A stretch of DNA of 64,000 nt. It comes from Rufibacter latericius (GTDB lineage: Bacteria; Bacteroidota; Bacteroidia; Cytophagales; Hymenobacteraceae). How positions within the stretch are numbered: the stretch's first letter is position 1; every line of letters starts with the position of its first letter. Made by a program: the position numbers and the translations under genes. The stretch covers positions 248,001 to 312,000 of the forward strand of contig NZ_RJJD01000008.1 of NCBI RefSeq assembly GCF_003721515.1. Direction: 5' to 3'. Positions 36,903-45,453 of this stretch are shown piece after piece. The notes beneath the pieces were generated by a model. It was not told where the DNA came from and ran no database searches. It saw only the letters and a list, made by a program, of their open reading frames with translations.

Positions 36903-37665
36903 CCACCTGCCGCCTGGTAAAAAAGTCTACTTTGCTTCAGATTTCCATTTAGGGGTACCTTCCCCCGAGCAGAGCCTGGCGCGCGAGAAAAAAATTGTGC
37001 GGTGGCTGGATCAGATCAAAGCAGATGCGCAGGCCATTTTCCTGGTAGGCGATATCTTTGATTTCTGGTTTGAGTACAAGCATGCCATTCCGAGGGGGTT
37101 TATCCGGTTACAAGGCAAACTCGCCGAGATCGCGGACAGTGGCATTCCTATCTACCTTTTCACGGGAAACCATGACATGTGGATGTTTGACTACTTCCCC
37201 AAGGAGCTCAACATCCCCGTGCTTCGGAAACCCGTCTCCGTTCAAATCGGACCCCATTCCTTTTTTATTGGCCACGGTGACGGCCTCGGCCCGAAAGACT
37301 ACACGTATAAGGTCCTGAAGAAAGTCTTCGCTAATCCGGTAAGCCAGTGGTTTTTCGCCCGTATTCACCCCAACATGGGCATTGGATTGGCAAGTTTCTG
37401 GTCACGCCGAAGCCGCATCCAGAACACCAAGGTTGACGAAGTATTCAAGGGCGATGACGAGTGGTTGGTACATTACTGCCAACGGGTGGAAGAACGGCAG
37501 CACCATGATTTTTACGTCTTCGGGCACCGCCATTTACCCTTGGATCTGCCTATTGGGGAGCGAAGCCGTTACCTGAACCTAGGAGAATGGGTCAATTTTT
37601 GCTCCTATGCGGTATATGATGGTCAGGAACTCACCCTTACGTATTTTGAGAAAGAGCCTGCTTAG
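36886..37665 (+). CDS. lpxH: UDP-2,3-diacylglucosamine diphosphatase
   Basis: 259 residues from the ATG at 36886, inside the 3' end of the LUD gene. Calcineurin-like phosphoesterase that releases UMP to form lipid X in lipid A synthesis. Metal-binding motifs: SDFHLG, GDIFDFWFEYK, GNHDMW, HGDG and GHRH. It is peripheral on the inner membrane. Confidence 0.9.
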   Translation: MITPIDHLPPGKKVYFASDFHLGVPSPEQSLAREKKIVRWLDQIKADAQAIFLVGDIFDFWFEYKHAIPRGFIRLQGKLAEIADSGIPIYLFTGNHDMWMFDYFPKELNIPVLRKPVSVQIGPHSFFIGHGDGLGPKDYTYKVLKKVFANPVSQWFFARIHPNMGIGLASFWSRRSRIQNTKVDEVFKGDDEWLVHYCQRVEERQHHDFYVFGHRHLPLDLPIGERSRYLNLGEWVNFCSYAVYDGQELTLTYFEKEPA

Positions 37666-38485
37666 TTTCTGGTTAGGGCTGCTAGCTTGGCTGTTTTTGG
37701 TTCCTGTCACGTTGCAGGCCCAGACTCCGGCGTGGACACTTGCCTTTCGGCTACCGGCCAAAGGGAATACCCTGCTTTCCATTGACCGTTTTGACCGAGT
37801 TTACCTGTCAGATGCCCGGCAGAACATCATTCAATTAGACACCCTAGGAAGGGCTGTCAATACCTTTTCGCCGCCCATACAAGGCCGCGTAGCCATGGCG
37901 GAAGCCTGGAGTCCGGCCAAGATTACCGTCTTCTATGATGACCGCCAGCGGGTACAACTTCTAGATCGTTTCCTGACGCCTTTGGGCCTCGCCGATTTAC
38001 GGGATTACACCGATGGAACCATCCGGGCTGCCACGCTTGCCGCTGATGACCGGCTCTGGCTTTTTGACGAGACCACTTTCCGATTGCTTAAGGTAGATAC
38101 CCGCATCAACCGGGTAGTCTTTGAAAACCCGCTGGAACTGCTGCTGGATCGCCGCCAGCACGACATCACCTTCCTGCGAGAATACCAAAGCAAGCTGTAC
38201 ATGGTAGACCGCACCTCGGGCATCTACGTCTTTGACAATATGGGTAATTACCAAAAGAAGATTCCTCTGCCAAATCTAACTTACGTGGGCTTTGCAGGCG
38301 ACGAGCTCTACTACCTATCTCAGAACCAACTGCATTTCCAGCACCTCTACTCGTTTCAGACCCGCACGATAGCCTTACCCGAACAGCCCCTTCCCTACCG
38401 ACAAGTACTGGTGGGAGACAGATTCCTCTACCTGCTCACCTCTGATTCCCTCTTCGCCTACAGAAGAAAGCCCGGCTCCTTTTAA
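37607..38485 (+). CDS. Secreted beta-propeller-like protein of unknown function
   Basis: Up to 292 residues. It starts inside lpxH: ATG at 37607 (59-nt overlap), further ATGs at 37616 and 37619, or a TTG at 37646 that gives a compact signal peptide ending LQAQ; the exact start is open. The mature part has repeated short strands (RFDRVYLSDARQNIIQLDT, DDRLWLFDETTFRLLKVDT, DNMGNYQKKIPLP), like an NHL- or WD-type propeller. The stop codon lies inside a dispersed palindrome. Location periplasm or outer membrane; no function assigned. Confidence 0.78.
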   Translation: MRYMMVRNSPLRILRKSLLSFWLGLLAWLFLVPVTLQAQTPAWTLAFRLPAKGNTLLSIDRFDRVYLSDARQNIIQLDTLGRAVNTFSPPIQGRVAMAEAWSPAKITVFYDDRQRVQLLDRFLTPLGLADLRDYTDGTIRAATLAADDRLWLFDETTFRLLKVDTRINRVVFENPLELLLDRRQHDITFLREYQSKLYMVDRTSGIYVFDNMGNYQKKIPLPNLTYVGFAGDELYYLSQNQLHFQHLYSFQTRTIALPEQPLPYRQVLVGDRFLYLLTSDSLFAYRRKPGSF

Positions 38486-38518
38486 GCTTGTTTCCGGAAA
38501 TTGGGCTTAAAGAAGGAA
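38477..38518. repeat. Dispersed palindrome containing a stop codon
   Basis: TCCTTTTAAGCTTGTTTCC, then GGAAATTGGGCTTAAAGAAGGA. The upstream gene's TAA (38483-38485) is within the left arm. Confidence 0.7.
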
Positions 38519-38766
38519 CCACTGTCTTTAAAAATTAGAAAGTTGAAGCCTTCGGTGAGACAACAATGCGCCTCACTGCTTTGCAATCTGCAGGTCATAG
38601 TGGGTCCAAGTCGCAGACTTGAACCATGAGAGAAGAAAAAGAAGATTAAGAACCAATACTGCTGCTATACAACGCCCCAGTTGAAAGAACCCTATTCCAG
38701 TCTTTCGGGTGAGCGCCTAGGCAGGTTCCGTTGCCGCCAGGCATTGCGACTGCAAGGAGCAAAGGA

Positions 38767-38828
38767 AGCTGGCACAGCGCGAACCCGGAAGACGGGGCCC
38801 CGCGGCCGTGAGCGCACGGAGCCCAGCT
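38767..38828. ncRNA. Candidate structured RNA or repeat, strand unknown
   Basis: A closing stem AGCTGG (38767-38772) with CCAGCT (38823-38828) encloses two perfect hairpins: CCCG-GAAGA-CGGG (38784-38796) and CCGT-GAGCGC-ACGG (38806-38819). The GC content is far above the flanks. No known RNA family was recognised; it could also be a mobile intergenic repeat. Confidence 0.3.
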
Positions 38829-38930
38829 ATGGAACAAGAAAGCTTATGCACCCACGCAAACTCCGGGCCTTCGCCAGCACAAGCCAACTGCATGCACAAA
38901 CCATCCCTCTAAATATCAAAAGAGCATCTA

Positions 38931-38965
38931 TTTTAAGCCTATTTCTCTCAAATCATCCTTAAAAC
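38931..38965. repeat. Dispersed palindrome at the SMR gene 3' side
   Basis: TTTTAAGCCTATTTCTC then TCAAATCATCCTTAAAAC; 18 nt from the SMR stop. Confidence 0.55.
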
Positions 38966-38982
38966 AGAAACAACTTCCTCCC

Positions 38983-39318
38983 TTATTCCTTCGCTAAAAA
39001 CTTCAACCCCAGTACCCCAGCAATAATCAACCCGATGCAAATCAGGCGCACGGCATCTTTGGGCTCGTTAAACAGGAACATTCCCAGGACCACCGTTCCT
39101 ACTGCCCCAATTCCAGTCCAGGAAGCGTAGGCGGTACCCACCGGCAAGGTGCGCATGGCTTGGGCCAACAAGACAAAGCTGAGAATCATGATCACCACGG
39201 TGATGACGGTAGGCCAGAGTTTGGTAAACCCTTCGGTATATTTCAACCCAATGGCCCAGCCAATTTCACACAGACCCGCCACTACCAAAAAAGCCCAAGC
39301 AGTATTCATAGATTTCAT
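38983..39318 (-). CDS. Small multidrug resistance family exporter, SugE/Gdx type
   Basis: 111 residues from the ATG at 39318 (another ATG at 39309). Four membrane spans; the essential Glu is in GLCEIGWAIGLKYTEGF, and PVGTAYASWTGIGAVGTVVLG is typical of the SugE/Gdx branch, which exports guanidinium and some quaternary ammonium ions with proton antiport. Works as an antiparallel dimer in the inner membrane. No guanidine riboswitch was recognised upstream. Confidence 0.9.
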   Translation of the reverse strand: MKSMNTAWAFLVVAGLCEIGWAIGLKYTEGFTKLWPTVITVVIMILSFVLLAQAMRTLPVGTAYASWTGIGAVGTVVLGMFLFNEPKDAVRLICIGLIIAGVLGLKFLAKE

Positions 39319-39777
39319 AAAAGACAAAAAGACAATAGAAAAGAAACAGTATAAATAGGTAAGTACTTAGTCCATAGATAGCACAGGTTCAGGAGGTTAA
39401 TTTCCGCCTTGGTCAGGATTCCCTTGCTTGCTTGTGCCCAAAACTTCTATTTGCAAACTTAGCGAAAGTAATGCCTTACCACAGGTTCTTACGGCAACTT
39501 TTAATGACGCGTTGGAACCCAAGATTTTAATGAGACGGTCAGGCGGCATTGGGAAACCGCTAAAGGAAAGAATTGAATAAATAAAGGAACCACCAACGGC
39601 AGCACCTATTTCTCTCTTAAGGGCAAACAACAGAAGGGGTAAGTGCCGCCGTAAGGTGTTTTAAGATAGTTTCTATAAAAATAAGGGTATTAGATTTTTA
39701 TCAACTTTTCAATTATGAGTAGAGCGCATTCCATCTTATCTTTCACCACGGTAAAGCGCCTACTGGCTTTTTGAACT
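39319..39777. other. Divergent intergenic region before the sensor kinase
   Basis: About 460 bases between divergent genes. A weak palindrome remnant lies at 39659-39690. A 77-codon minus-strand opening (39397-39630) lacks any family resemblance and is not called. Confidence 0.4.
39659..39690. repeat. Dispersed palindrome, weak remnant
   Basis: TTTTAAGATAGTTTCTATAA then AAATAAGGG; only the left half and centre remain. Confidence 0.3.
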
Positions 39778-40890
39778 ATGCTGCTCTCTACCGAGTTTTT
39801 GGACAGGCTGTTTGTGCAGTCGCCCTTTATGAAGAAAAAATTTCAATTCAAGCATAAGCACTTGTTGCGCTATCTGGGCAACACGGGCATCGCTTTCCTT
39901 ATATTCTGGACGTTCTTTTTTATCCATCGTACCGGGTTGCGGGACTTTGAGGCCACCGACGTTTTCCGGTTGCTCTACAATGCCCTCATGGTGAACGTGG
40001 TGCTGGAAGGAACGCGCCGCATTGCCAAACGCCTAAGCCGGAAGTATGACTGGCGCGAGTACGGGCTACGCCGCTTTATCTATGAATGGGTGGCGGTGCA
40101 GGTCTATATTTTGCTGGTGATGGTGCTGTTTGAGATCATGCCTCGGTTAATGTTAGGGCAGATCGCCTATGATTTCGGAGACCCCAATGCCATGCGCAAC
40201 ATCAAGGAAGTGTTTGTGTTTGGCAGCATCATCCTGCTGTTCGTGCACTTTATCCGGTCAGGGATCTATTTCTACAACCAGTGGCACCGCTACCTCATGC
40301 AGTCTGAGAAGCTGAAGAAGGAAACCATTAAAGTGCAGTTTGAATCCCTGAAGCAGCAGGTAAACCCGCACTTTTTGTTTAACAGCCTGAACGCGCTTTC
40401 TTCGCTTATCTACAAAGACCAGGATCTGGCGGCCAAGTTCGTGGAGCAGCTATCCAAAGTGTACCGTTACGTACTGGAGAACAAAGACAAAGAGTTGGTG
40501 ACCCTGCACACCGAGCTAGACTTCATTTACTCCTACCTATTCCTGCTTAAGATCCGGTTCAGGGAGAACCTGCAGGTGAACATGGATGTGCCAGATCACC
40601 TCCTGAACCACCAGGTAGCTCCCCTGACCATGCAGTTGCTCATGGAAAACGCCATCAAGCACAACATTGTGAGCCGCGACGAGCCTCTGTTCATTGACGT
40701 GTTTGTGGAAGGCGATTACATCATCATCAAGAACAACCTGCAGTTGCGCGAAAGCCGCGAAGAGTCTACCGGAGTGGGTTTGAAGAACATCATCAACCGC
40801 TACAAATTCATCACCGATAAAAAAGTGGATGTAGAAGTAACCGCCCACGATTTCATTGCTAAATTACCGCTTCTAAACAACGCTGCCTGA
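39778..40890 (+). CDS. LytS-type sensor histidine kinase
   Basis: Up to 370 residues; an internal ATG at 39829 (MKKKFQFKHKH) is an equally good start. Four membrane spans without a large sensor domain, then the His_kinase domain with phospho-acceptor His in LKQQVNPHFLFNSLNAL and an ATPase domain (N-box LLMENAIKHNI, G-box GVGLKNIINRY). Its stop overlaps the start of the LytTR regulator, so the two form a signalling pair. The stimulus is unknown. Confidence 0.92.
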   Translation: MLLSTEFLDRLFVQSPFMKKKFQFKHKHLLRYLGNTGIAFLIFWTFFFIHRTGLRDFEATDVFRLLYNALMVNVVLEGTRRIAKRLSRKYDWREYGLRRFIYEWVAVQVYILLVMVLFEIMPRLMLGQIAYDFGDPNAMRNIKEVFVFGSIILLFVHFIRSGIYFYNQWHRYLMQSEKLKKETIKVQFESLKQQVNPHFLFNSLNALSSLIYKDQDLAAKFVEQLSKVYRYVLENKDKELVTLHTELDFIYSYLFLLKIRFRENLQVNMDVPDHLLNHQVAPLTMQLLMENAIKHNIVSRDEPLFIDVFVEGDYIIIKNNLQLRESREESTGVGLKNIINRYKFITDKKVDVEVTAHDFIAKLPLLNNAA

Positions 40891-41669
40891 TGAACATCCT
40901 CCTGATCGAAGACGAATACCTGGCCTCCGAGAAACTGGAAGCCCAATTGCTGCGCTACGACCCCAGCATCCGGGTGGTGGGCACCATAGATTCCATCCGG
41001 AATGCGGTGAAATGGTTTGAGGCAAACCCCGCGCCTGACCTGGCCTTCTTGGACATCCATTTGTCTGACGGGAACAGTTTTGAGATCTTCCAGAAGGTAG
41101 AGGTAAAATGCCCCATCATCTTCACCACGGCGTATGACGAGTACGCAGTAAAGGCGTTCAAGGTGAACAGCATTGACTACCTGCTCAAGCCCATCAGCAA
41201 CGAGGACCTGGCCGCGGCTATGGACAAGTTCAAGGCCCTGCGCAAAAGTCAGCCGGCCACCCCCGGCCTGGACATGCAGCAGATCATGGCCCTGCTGAAC
41301 AAGAACTCCTCCCCAGTTGACACACCCAATTATAAAACCCGTTTTCTGGTGAAAACCGGTCAGAAAATACGGTCCGTCTCTACTGATGAGATCGCCTATT
41401 TTTACGCTGAGGACAAGATCGTTTTCCTCATCACCACCGCCGGACAGCGCTTCATCACCGACTATACCCTGGATACCCTGCAGGAATTGCTGGACCCTGA
41501 GCACTTCAGCCGGTTAAACCGTCAGTTCATAGCCCACATCCACTCCATAGACGAAATCCATCCGTACCTGAAAGGCCGCCTGAAAGTGTACGTGAAACCC
41601 GTCACCGACAAGGAAATCATCATCAGCAACGAGCGCGCCGCAGCCTTCAAAGAGTGGTTAGGCAAATAA
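40890..41669 (+). CDS. LytTR-family response regulator
   Basis: 259 residues. Receiver domain with acceptor D55 in LAFLDIHLSDG and conserved K in LLKPI, then a LytTR DNA-binding domain (about 150-255; FLVKTGQKIRSV, LNRQFIAHIHSIDEIHP). It shares a TGATG overlap with the kinase gene. Targets unknown; a convergent palindrome/terminator follows. Confidence 0.93.
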   Translation: MNILLIEDEYLASEKLEAQLLRYDPSIRVVGTIDSIRNAVKWFEANPAPDLAFLDIHLSDGNSFEIFQKVEVKCPIIFTTAYDEYAVKAFKVNSIDYLLKPISNEDLAAAMDKFKALRKSQPATPGLDMQQIMALLNKNSSPVDTPNYKTRFLVKTGQKIRSVSTDEIAYFYAEDKIVFLITTAGQRFITDYTLDTLQELLDPEHFSRLNRQFIAHIHSIDEIHPYLKGRLKVYVKPVTDKEIIISNERAAAFKEWLGK

Positions 41670-41673
41670 TCTC

Positions 41674-41709
41674 CTTTTAGGCCTGCTTTCGGGAAAACAG
41701 GCCTAAAAG
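41674..41709. repeat. Dispersed palindrome as convergent terminator
   Basis: CTTTTAGGCCTG and CAGGCCTAAAAG are perfect 12-bp arms around CTTTCGGGAAAA. Between convergent stops at 41669 and 41717; closest to the family consensus. Confidence 0.85.
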
Positions 41710-41716
41710 CCTCCCC

Positions 41717-42208
41717 TTATTTCTGGGTGAATTCTTTCAGCATCCAGATAGTACAGGCGAAATGGCCCGAGTTGCCCAACGCATGCGGCAAGGGCTTGAA
41801 GCCCGCCTTTTCATACATACTAACCGCCTTGCCTAATTCTGGGAAGGACTCTAGGTACAGTTGTTTATAGCCCAGTTCCTGCGCTAATTTCAGGTTCATT
41901 TCCAGTAACTGGTATCCTATGCCTTTGCCCCGTGTCTCAGCGGCCAGGTAGAATTTCACCAGCTCGGCACATCCTTCCGGCAAACCTGGCGTGGGGTACA
42001 CGCCGCAGCCTCCTAGGATTTCGCCGTTTTCCTCGGCCACCAGGTACGCACTTTCCGGGGTCTGGAACAGTTGGTACAGGGCATCGGTGGTGGGGTCTGT
42101 GTAGACTGTGCCCGGTTTGTCAATCTTAAACTCCCGGAAAACTTTTCTGATAAGTTCGGCCAAGGCCAGGTTGTCTTTCTCTTCTATCGCTCTGATGGAA
42201 ATGCTCAT
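41717..42208 (-). CDS. GNAT-family N-acetyltransferase
   Basis: 163 residues from the ATG at 42208 (MSISIRAIEEKDNLALAELI); 31 further in-frame residues upstream look non-coding. Acetyl-CoA loop in ETRGKGIGYQLLEMNL and a late motif ESFPELGKAVSMYEKAGFKPLPHALGNSGH. Substrate unknown. Confidence 0.88.
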   Translation of the reverse strand: MSISIRAIEEKDNLALAELIRKVFREFKIDKPGTVYTDPTTDALYQLFQTPESAYLVAEENGEILGGCGVYPTPGLPEGCAELVKFYLAAETRGKGIGYQLLEMNLKLAQELGYKQLYLESFPELGKAVSMYEKAGFKPLPHALGNSGHFACTIWMLKEFTQK

Positions 42209-42333
42209 AAGGGTAAGCTGACGCTCAGCGGAAATCAAGGTGTAAAATGACCAAGTCAACGCTTGGCTGGCCACAAAAGTAGAAACATTTCTTTTAGGCA
42301 AATCCGTAAGGCCATCCTGTTGTTTATCGCCTC

Positions 42334-42375
42334 CCTGGTTCGAAGGCCTTTTCCTGAAAACGGGCTTTAAACCGG
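42334..42375. repeat. Dispersed palindrome
   Basis: CCTGGTTCGAAGGCCTTTTCC then TGAAAACGGGCTTTAAACCGG (arms TGGTT/AACC-like). One of few copies not near a 3' end. Confidence 0.6.
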
Positions 42376-42504
42376 CTTTGCTTCCCCTCCTGCTTCTTTT
42401 TCTGATAGCCGCTCATCTTTAGGCCTTCAAAGGGAACATTGCACAATCTTCGGGCAAGAAAAAACCTTTTAATCGGCTACCTTCTATTATTCAGTTGGTT
42501 CTAC

Positions 42505-42519
42505 CCTCAACAGTTGAGG
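42505..42519. promoter_or_regulatory. Perfect inverted repeat, possible operator
   Basis: CCTCAAC-A-GTTGAGG, 7-bp perfect arms about 210 nt upstream of the dehydrogenase. Confidence 0.35.
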
Positions 42520-42560
42520 ACAGGTCTTAGGTTTTTAGAACTTCTCTAGGGAACACCGTA

Positions 42561-42574
42561 TAAATACGTATTTA
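42561..42574. promoter_or_regulatory. 14-bp perfect palindrome, possible operator
   Basis: TAAATACGTATTTA, about 155 nt before the dehydrogenase start and just after GGGAACACCGTA. Confidence 0.4.
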
Positions 42575-42714
42575 CCCCTGAACAAAGAACTTACTGAAAC
42601 TTTCAGGTGCTCAGGAAGTAAAAAAACTCTGTGGTATTAAATCTTTTCAGAACAGGAAATAAAAAAGTACTTCTTGAATTGAAATCCCACGTAAACGATG
42701 TCTCACTCTAACCC

Positions 42715-42728
42715 CAAGGAGAATTCTT
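42715..42728 (+). promoter_or_regulatory. Strong Shine-Dalgarno before the alcohol dehydrogenase
   Basis: CCAAGGAGAATTCTT precedes ATG 42729 at good spacing. Such SD sites are unusual in this phylum; the same AAGGAGA-TT word precedes the low-complexity protein at 51096. Confidence 0.6.
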
Positions 42729-43883
42729 ATGCTAGCCATGAATTACCGAGGACCTTTGCGGGTCCGTGCCAGTCAAAAACCCATGCCCAAGATAGAACAT
42801 CCGCAAGACGCCATTGTACGGGTAACCCGTTCCTGCATCTGCGGGTCTGATCTTCACTTATACAACGGCTCTGTGCCAGATACCCGCGTGGGCATGACCT
42901 TTGGGCATGAATTTACCGGAATAGTAGAAGAAGTTGGTCCTGAGGTAACCAAAGTGAAAGTAGGCGACCACGTATTGGTGCCCTTCAACATAGCCTGCGG
43001 TCAGTGCGCGTTCTGTAAGCAGGAACTGTACGGCAACTGCCATGAATCTAACCCACAAGCCACCGCAGTAGGCGGTATCTACGGATACTCGCACACCGCC
43101 GGGGGCTACAACGGAGGCCAGGCCGAATACGCCCGTGTGCCTTACGCCAACGTAGGCCCTACCGTAATCCCAGAAGGCATGGACCCTGATGACGCCGTAC
43201 TGCTCACCGACGTGGTACCTACCGGTTACCAGGCCGCCGAGATGGCTGGGATCCAGACCGGCGACACAGTGGTGGTCTTTGGCGCTGGCCCGGTAGGAAT
43301 CATGGCCGCCAAATGCGCCTGGCTCTTTGGCGCCGGCCGCGTAATTGTGATTGACCAGGTAGACTACCGGCTGGAATTTGTGAGGAACTACGCCCAGTGC
43401 GAGGCTTACAATTTCAATGAGATTGGTGACCCGGTGGTGTTCATCAAAAAGGAAACCGACTGGATGGGCGCAGATTGCTGCATTGATGCCGTAGGTGCCG
43501 AGGCCGCAGGAAATGCCATGCAAACCATCACCGGTAGAAAGCTATTATTACAGGCAGGTTCTGCCACAGCGGTGCACTGGGCCATCAACTCGGTGAAAAA
43601 AGGCGGCATTATCTCCATTGTGGGGGTTTATGGCCCTACCGATAACCTGATTCCTATCGGGAACGTGCTGAACAAAGGGCTTACCATACGGGCAAACCAA
43701 GCCTCTGTGAAACGTTTATTGCCTAGGTTGATTGAGCACGTGCAGAACGGGGTCTTGAATCCGAAGGCCATTATCACGCACCGCATTCCCCTTGAGGAGG
43801 TTTCTGATGCGTACCGTATCTTCTCTGAGAAACTGGACAACTGCATCAAACCTATCCTTATTTCACCATCAGCCGGACTGTAA
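42729..43883 (+). CDS. Zinc-dependent alcohol dehydrogenase (MDR superfamily)
   Basis: 384 residues. Catalytic zinc residues in SCICGSDLHLYNG and FGHEFTG; structural zinc lobe CGQCAFCKQELYGNC; Rossmann motif VFGAGPVGIMAAK for NAD(P). Closest in pattern to the formaldehyde/threonine-type dehydrogenase group. Likely oxidises small alcohols or aldehyde adducts, but the substrate is not fixed by sequence. Co-transcribed with the next gene 12 nt downstream. Strong SD and palindromic upstream sites suggest inducible expression. Confidence 0.9.
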   Translation: MLAMNYRGPLRVRASQKPMPKIEHPQDAIVRVTRSCICGSDLHLYNGSVPDTRVGMTFGHEFTGIVEEVGPEVTKVKVGDHVLVPFNIACGQCAFCKQELYGNCHESNPQATAVGGIYGYSHTAGGYNGGQAEYARVPYANVGPTVIPEGMDPDDAVLLTDVVPTGYQAAEMAGIQTGDTVVVFGAGPVGIMAAKCAWLFGAGRVIVIDQVDYRLEFVRNYAQCEAYNFNEIGDPVVFIKKETDWMGADCCIDAVGAEAAGNAMQTITGRKLLLQAGSATAVHWAINSVKKGGIISIVGVYGPTDNLIPIGNVLNKGLTIRANQASVKRLLPRLIEHVQNGVLNPKAIITHRIPLEEVSDAYRIFSEKLDNCIKPILISPSAGL

Positions 43884-43895
43884 CGAAAAAAGACC

Positions 43896-44396
43896 ATGGA
43901 AAATACCGCAAGAGACTATTCGCATATAAAAGGATGGGGCATTGACGCCGATCCTAAAAACGATCCCACGTACCCAATGAAGAGGCGCACCAACGAGGAG
44001 CACAAGGGGTATACTTGGGACCGTCCTACCTTACAACCCAGAACCGTTGAGGTCCTGCACTCCAACGAACGCCCCGATGTAACAGCCGTGTTTGGTACTT
44101 CCACCCCACCTTCGGGCCTGAGTGGCATGATCCGCCGGATGGCCTTCAAGAAAAGTGAGAACGATTATGGCCATTGGCTGCCTTTGATCCTGGCAGACCG
44201 CATCAACGTGGTGGAAGGAATCATAGAGGACCTCAAGAGCGGCCATGTGCCTAACATCTTCGCCGAGAAAGGCTACAAAGCCGAGTGGAAACACAACCGC
44301 GGAGGGCTTCTTAGAAAAGCCGCCGTTGCCGCCATCATCAGTTACGGCGTGGTTTCCTATTTCCGGGCGAAAAAGAAACGGAAGCACAACTACTAA
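43896..44396 (+). CDS. Small protein with C-terminal membrane segment, unknown function
   Basis: 166 residues. A charged N-terminal half (WGIDADPKNDPTYPMKRR) precedes LKKSEND-like helices and a C-terminal hydrophobic span (LLRKAAVAAIISYGVVSYF) with a basic tail RAKKKRKHNY. The layout suggests a tail-anchored cytoplasmic protein. Follows the alcohol dehydrogenase by 12 nt and ends at a terminator, so the two form an operon. No family recognised. Confidence 0.8.
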   Translation: MENTARDYSHIKGWGIDADPKNDPTYPMKRRTNEEHKGYTWDRPTLQPRTVEVLHSNERPDVTAVFGTSTPPSGLSGMIRRMAFKKSENDYGHWLPLILADRINVVEGIIEDLKSGHVPNIFAEKGYKAEWKHNRGGLLRKAAVAAIISYGVVSYFRAKKKRKHNY

Positions 44397-44422
44397 TCAC
44401 GCTTTTTATTGATCATTTACAG

Positions 44423-44459
44423 AAATCCCCGGCAGATGTGAAATTCTGCCGGGGATTTT
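44423..44459 (+). terminator. Terminator of the dehydrogenase operon
   Basis: AAATCCCCGGCAGA pairs with TCTGCCGGGGATTT around TGTGAAAT, then TTCC. Confidence 0.85.
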
Positions 44460-44547
44460 CCTTTAAGTCTTTCAACAAGTTTCCCCTCAGGTTTGGGAAA
44501 ACACCCAGAAAAAGGGTTAAAATGGTAGCAGGAGTTTACAACCTATT

Positions 44548-45453
44548 TTACTGTTCCTCAAAAAAGTCTTGATCTAATTGCTTTACCTCATATACAGACT
44601 TGATCTGAATGCCTACATTAAATTCATGCATCAAATCAACCAATTTTAAGCCATCAATTAAAATGATTTTGTGGTGGGCATCACGTGCCTTTTGCTCAGC
44701 ACCTTTATCAAAAAGAGAAGTTGTTACGAAAACACCTTTATTGGTATCGCCACCCATTGCCCCAATAAAGTTTCTAATGTCTTTTTCTCTAACCTTATTT
44801 TCAGTAAATCTTTTCGCTTGAATGTAGATTTTATCTAAACCCAGCTTGTCTTCATTTATAATGCCATCAATACCACCGTCAGATGATTTTGATGTTTCTA
44901 TGAAATCACCATATCCCATTTTTTTCAGTAATTTTAAAATTACTTTTTCAAAATAGTAAGGGTCAATTGATTTAAGTTTTTCTAACAGTTCATTCTTAAC
45001 CTCGCTTTCAATTTGCGAAAAGCCAGAATCTATTAGATCCTGTGGTGAGGAACTTTTGACTTCTTTTAAGTTCGCTATATTCGCTATACTTGAATCCTTC
45101 TTTGATTTTTCTTCTGAATAGAAATTGAACAGGCTTGAATCATCCTCCATCTCCTTAAGAGTAATGTTGAATTTCTGATTCGCACCTTTATCTGTGATTT
45201 TTACGAAGCCTCTTATAGGGTAAAAAATATACCCTCCTTTTTTAAGATAAGATTTCCCCCAAGCAATTCTATTGTTTATAAGTAACTCTCCAGACTTAGT
45301 TTTTTCGTTTAATAGCTCTCCCGGTAAATGAGAGTAGAATTTCTGTATTACTAAATTTTGAAGTTCACGAGTATGGATAGTTTCACCATTGCTTAAGACT
45401 TGTAAGATTGGATTGAATGTTTCATGAAACTTTGGTATCTCTATATTTTTCAT
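44548..45453 (-). CDS. Mrr-type restriction endonuclease
   Basis: 301 residues. N-terminal winged-helix Mrr domain (ILQVLSNGETIHTRELQNLV, INNRIAWGKSYLKKGGY) and C-terminal Mrr_cat nuclease of the PD-(D/E)xK fold: GYGDFIETSKSSDGGIDGII supplies the acidic residue, IYIQAKRF the QxK. Type IV enzymes of this kind cut modified foreign DNA. No methyltransferase is adjacent, as expected for type IV. The gene is clearly more AT-rich than its neighbours, with many AAA/TTT/ATT codons, which suggests recent acquisition. Confidence 0.88.
   Translation of the reverse strand: MKNIEIPKFHETFNPILQVLSNGETIHTRELQNLVIQKFYSHLPGELLNEKTKSGELLINNRIAWGKSYLKKGGYIFYPIRGFVKITDKGANQKFNITLKEMEDDSSLFNFYSEEKSKKDSSIANIANLKEVKSSSPQDLIDSGFSQIESEVKNELLEKLKSIDPYYFEKVILKLLKKMGYGDFIETSKSSDGGIDGIINEDKLGLDKIYIQAKRFTENKVREKDIRNFIGAMGGDTNKGVFVTTSLFDKGAEQKARDAHHKIILIDGLKLVDLMHEFNVGIQIKSVYEVKQLDQDFFEEQ

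Larger units (their letters stand above)
38519..38982. other. Intergenic region with a GC-rich structured island
   Basis: About 460 bases. The ends are AT-rich; 38690-38830 is markedly GC-rich and can fold (see the ncRNA candidate). A palindrome copy lies at 38931-38965. Openings on both strands here look like chance. Confidence 0.5.
42209..42728. other. Divergent intergenic region upstream of the alcohol dehydrogenase
   Basis: About 520 bases containing a palindrome family copy (42334-42375) and two unrelated perfect inverted repeats (42505-42519, 42561-42574) that may be operators. Confidence 0.5.

Noticed and set aside
38681-38962. 93-codon plus-strand opening over the GC-rich island
   Set aside because: Arg-rich composition follows from the structured GC-rich DNA; an opening also exists on the other strand. 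RNA or repeat is more likely.
39319-39420. Guanidine riboswitch upstream of the SugE/Gdx-like exporter
   Set aside because: The ACGG/ACGR hairpins and conserved ykkC core were looked for and not found.
39397-39630. 77-codon minus-strand opening before the sensor kinase
   Set aside because: No homology to anything recognised, no ribosome-binding site, and located where promoters for two divergent genes are needed.
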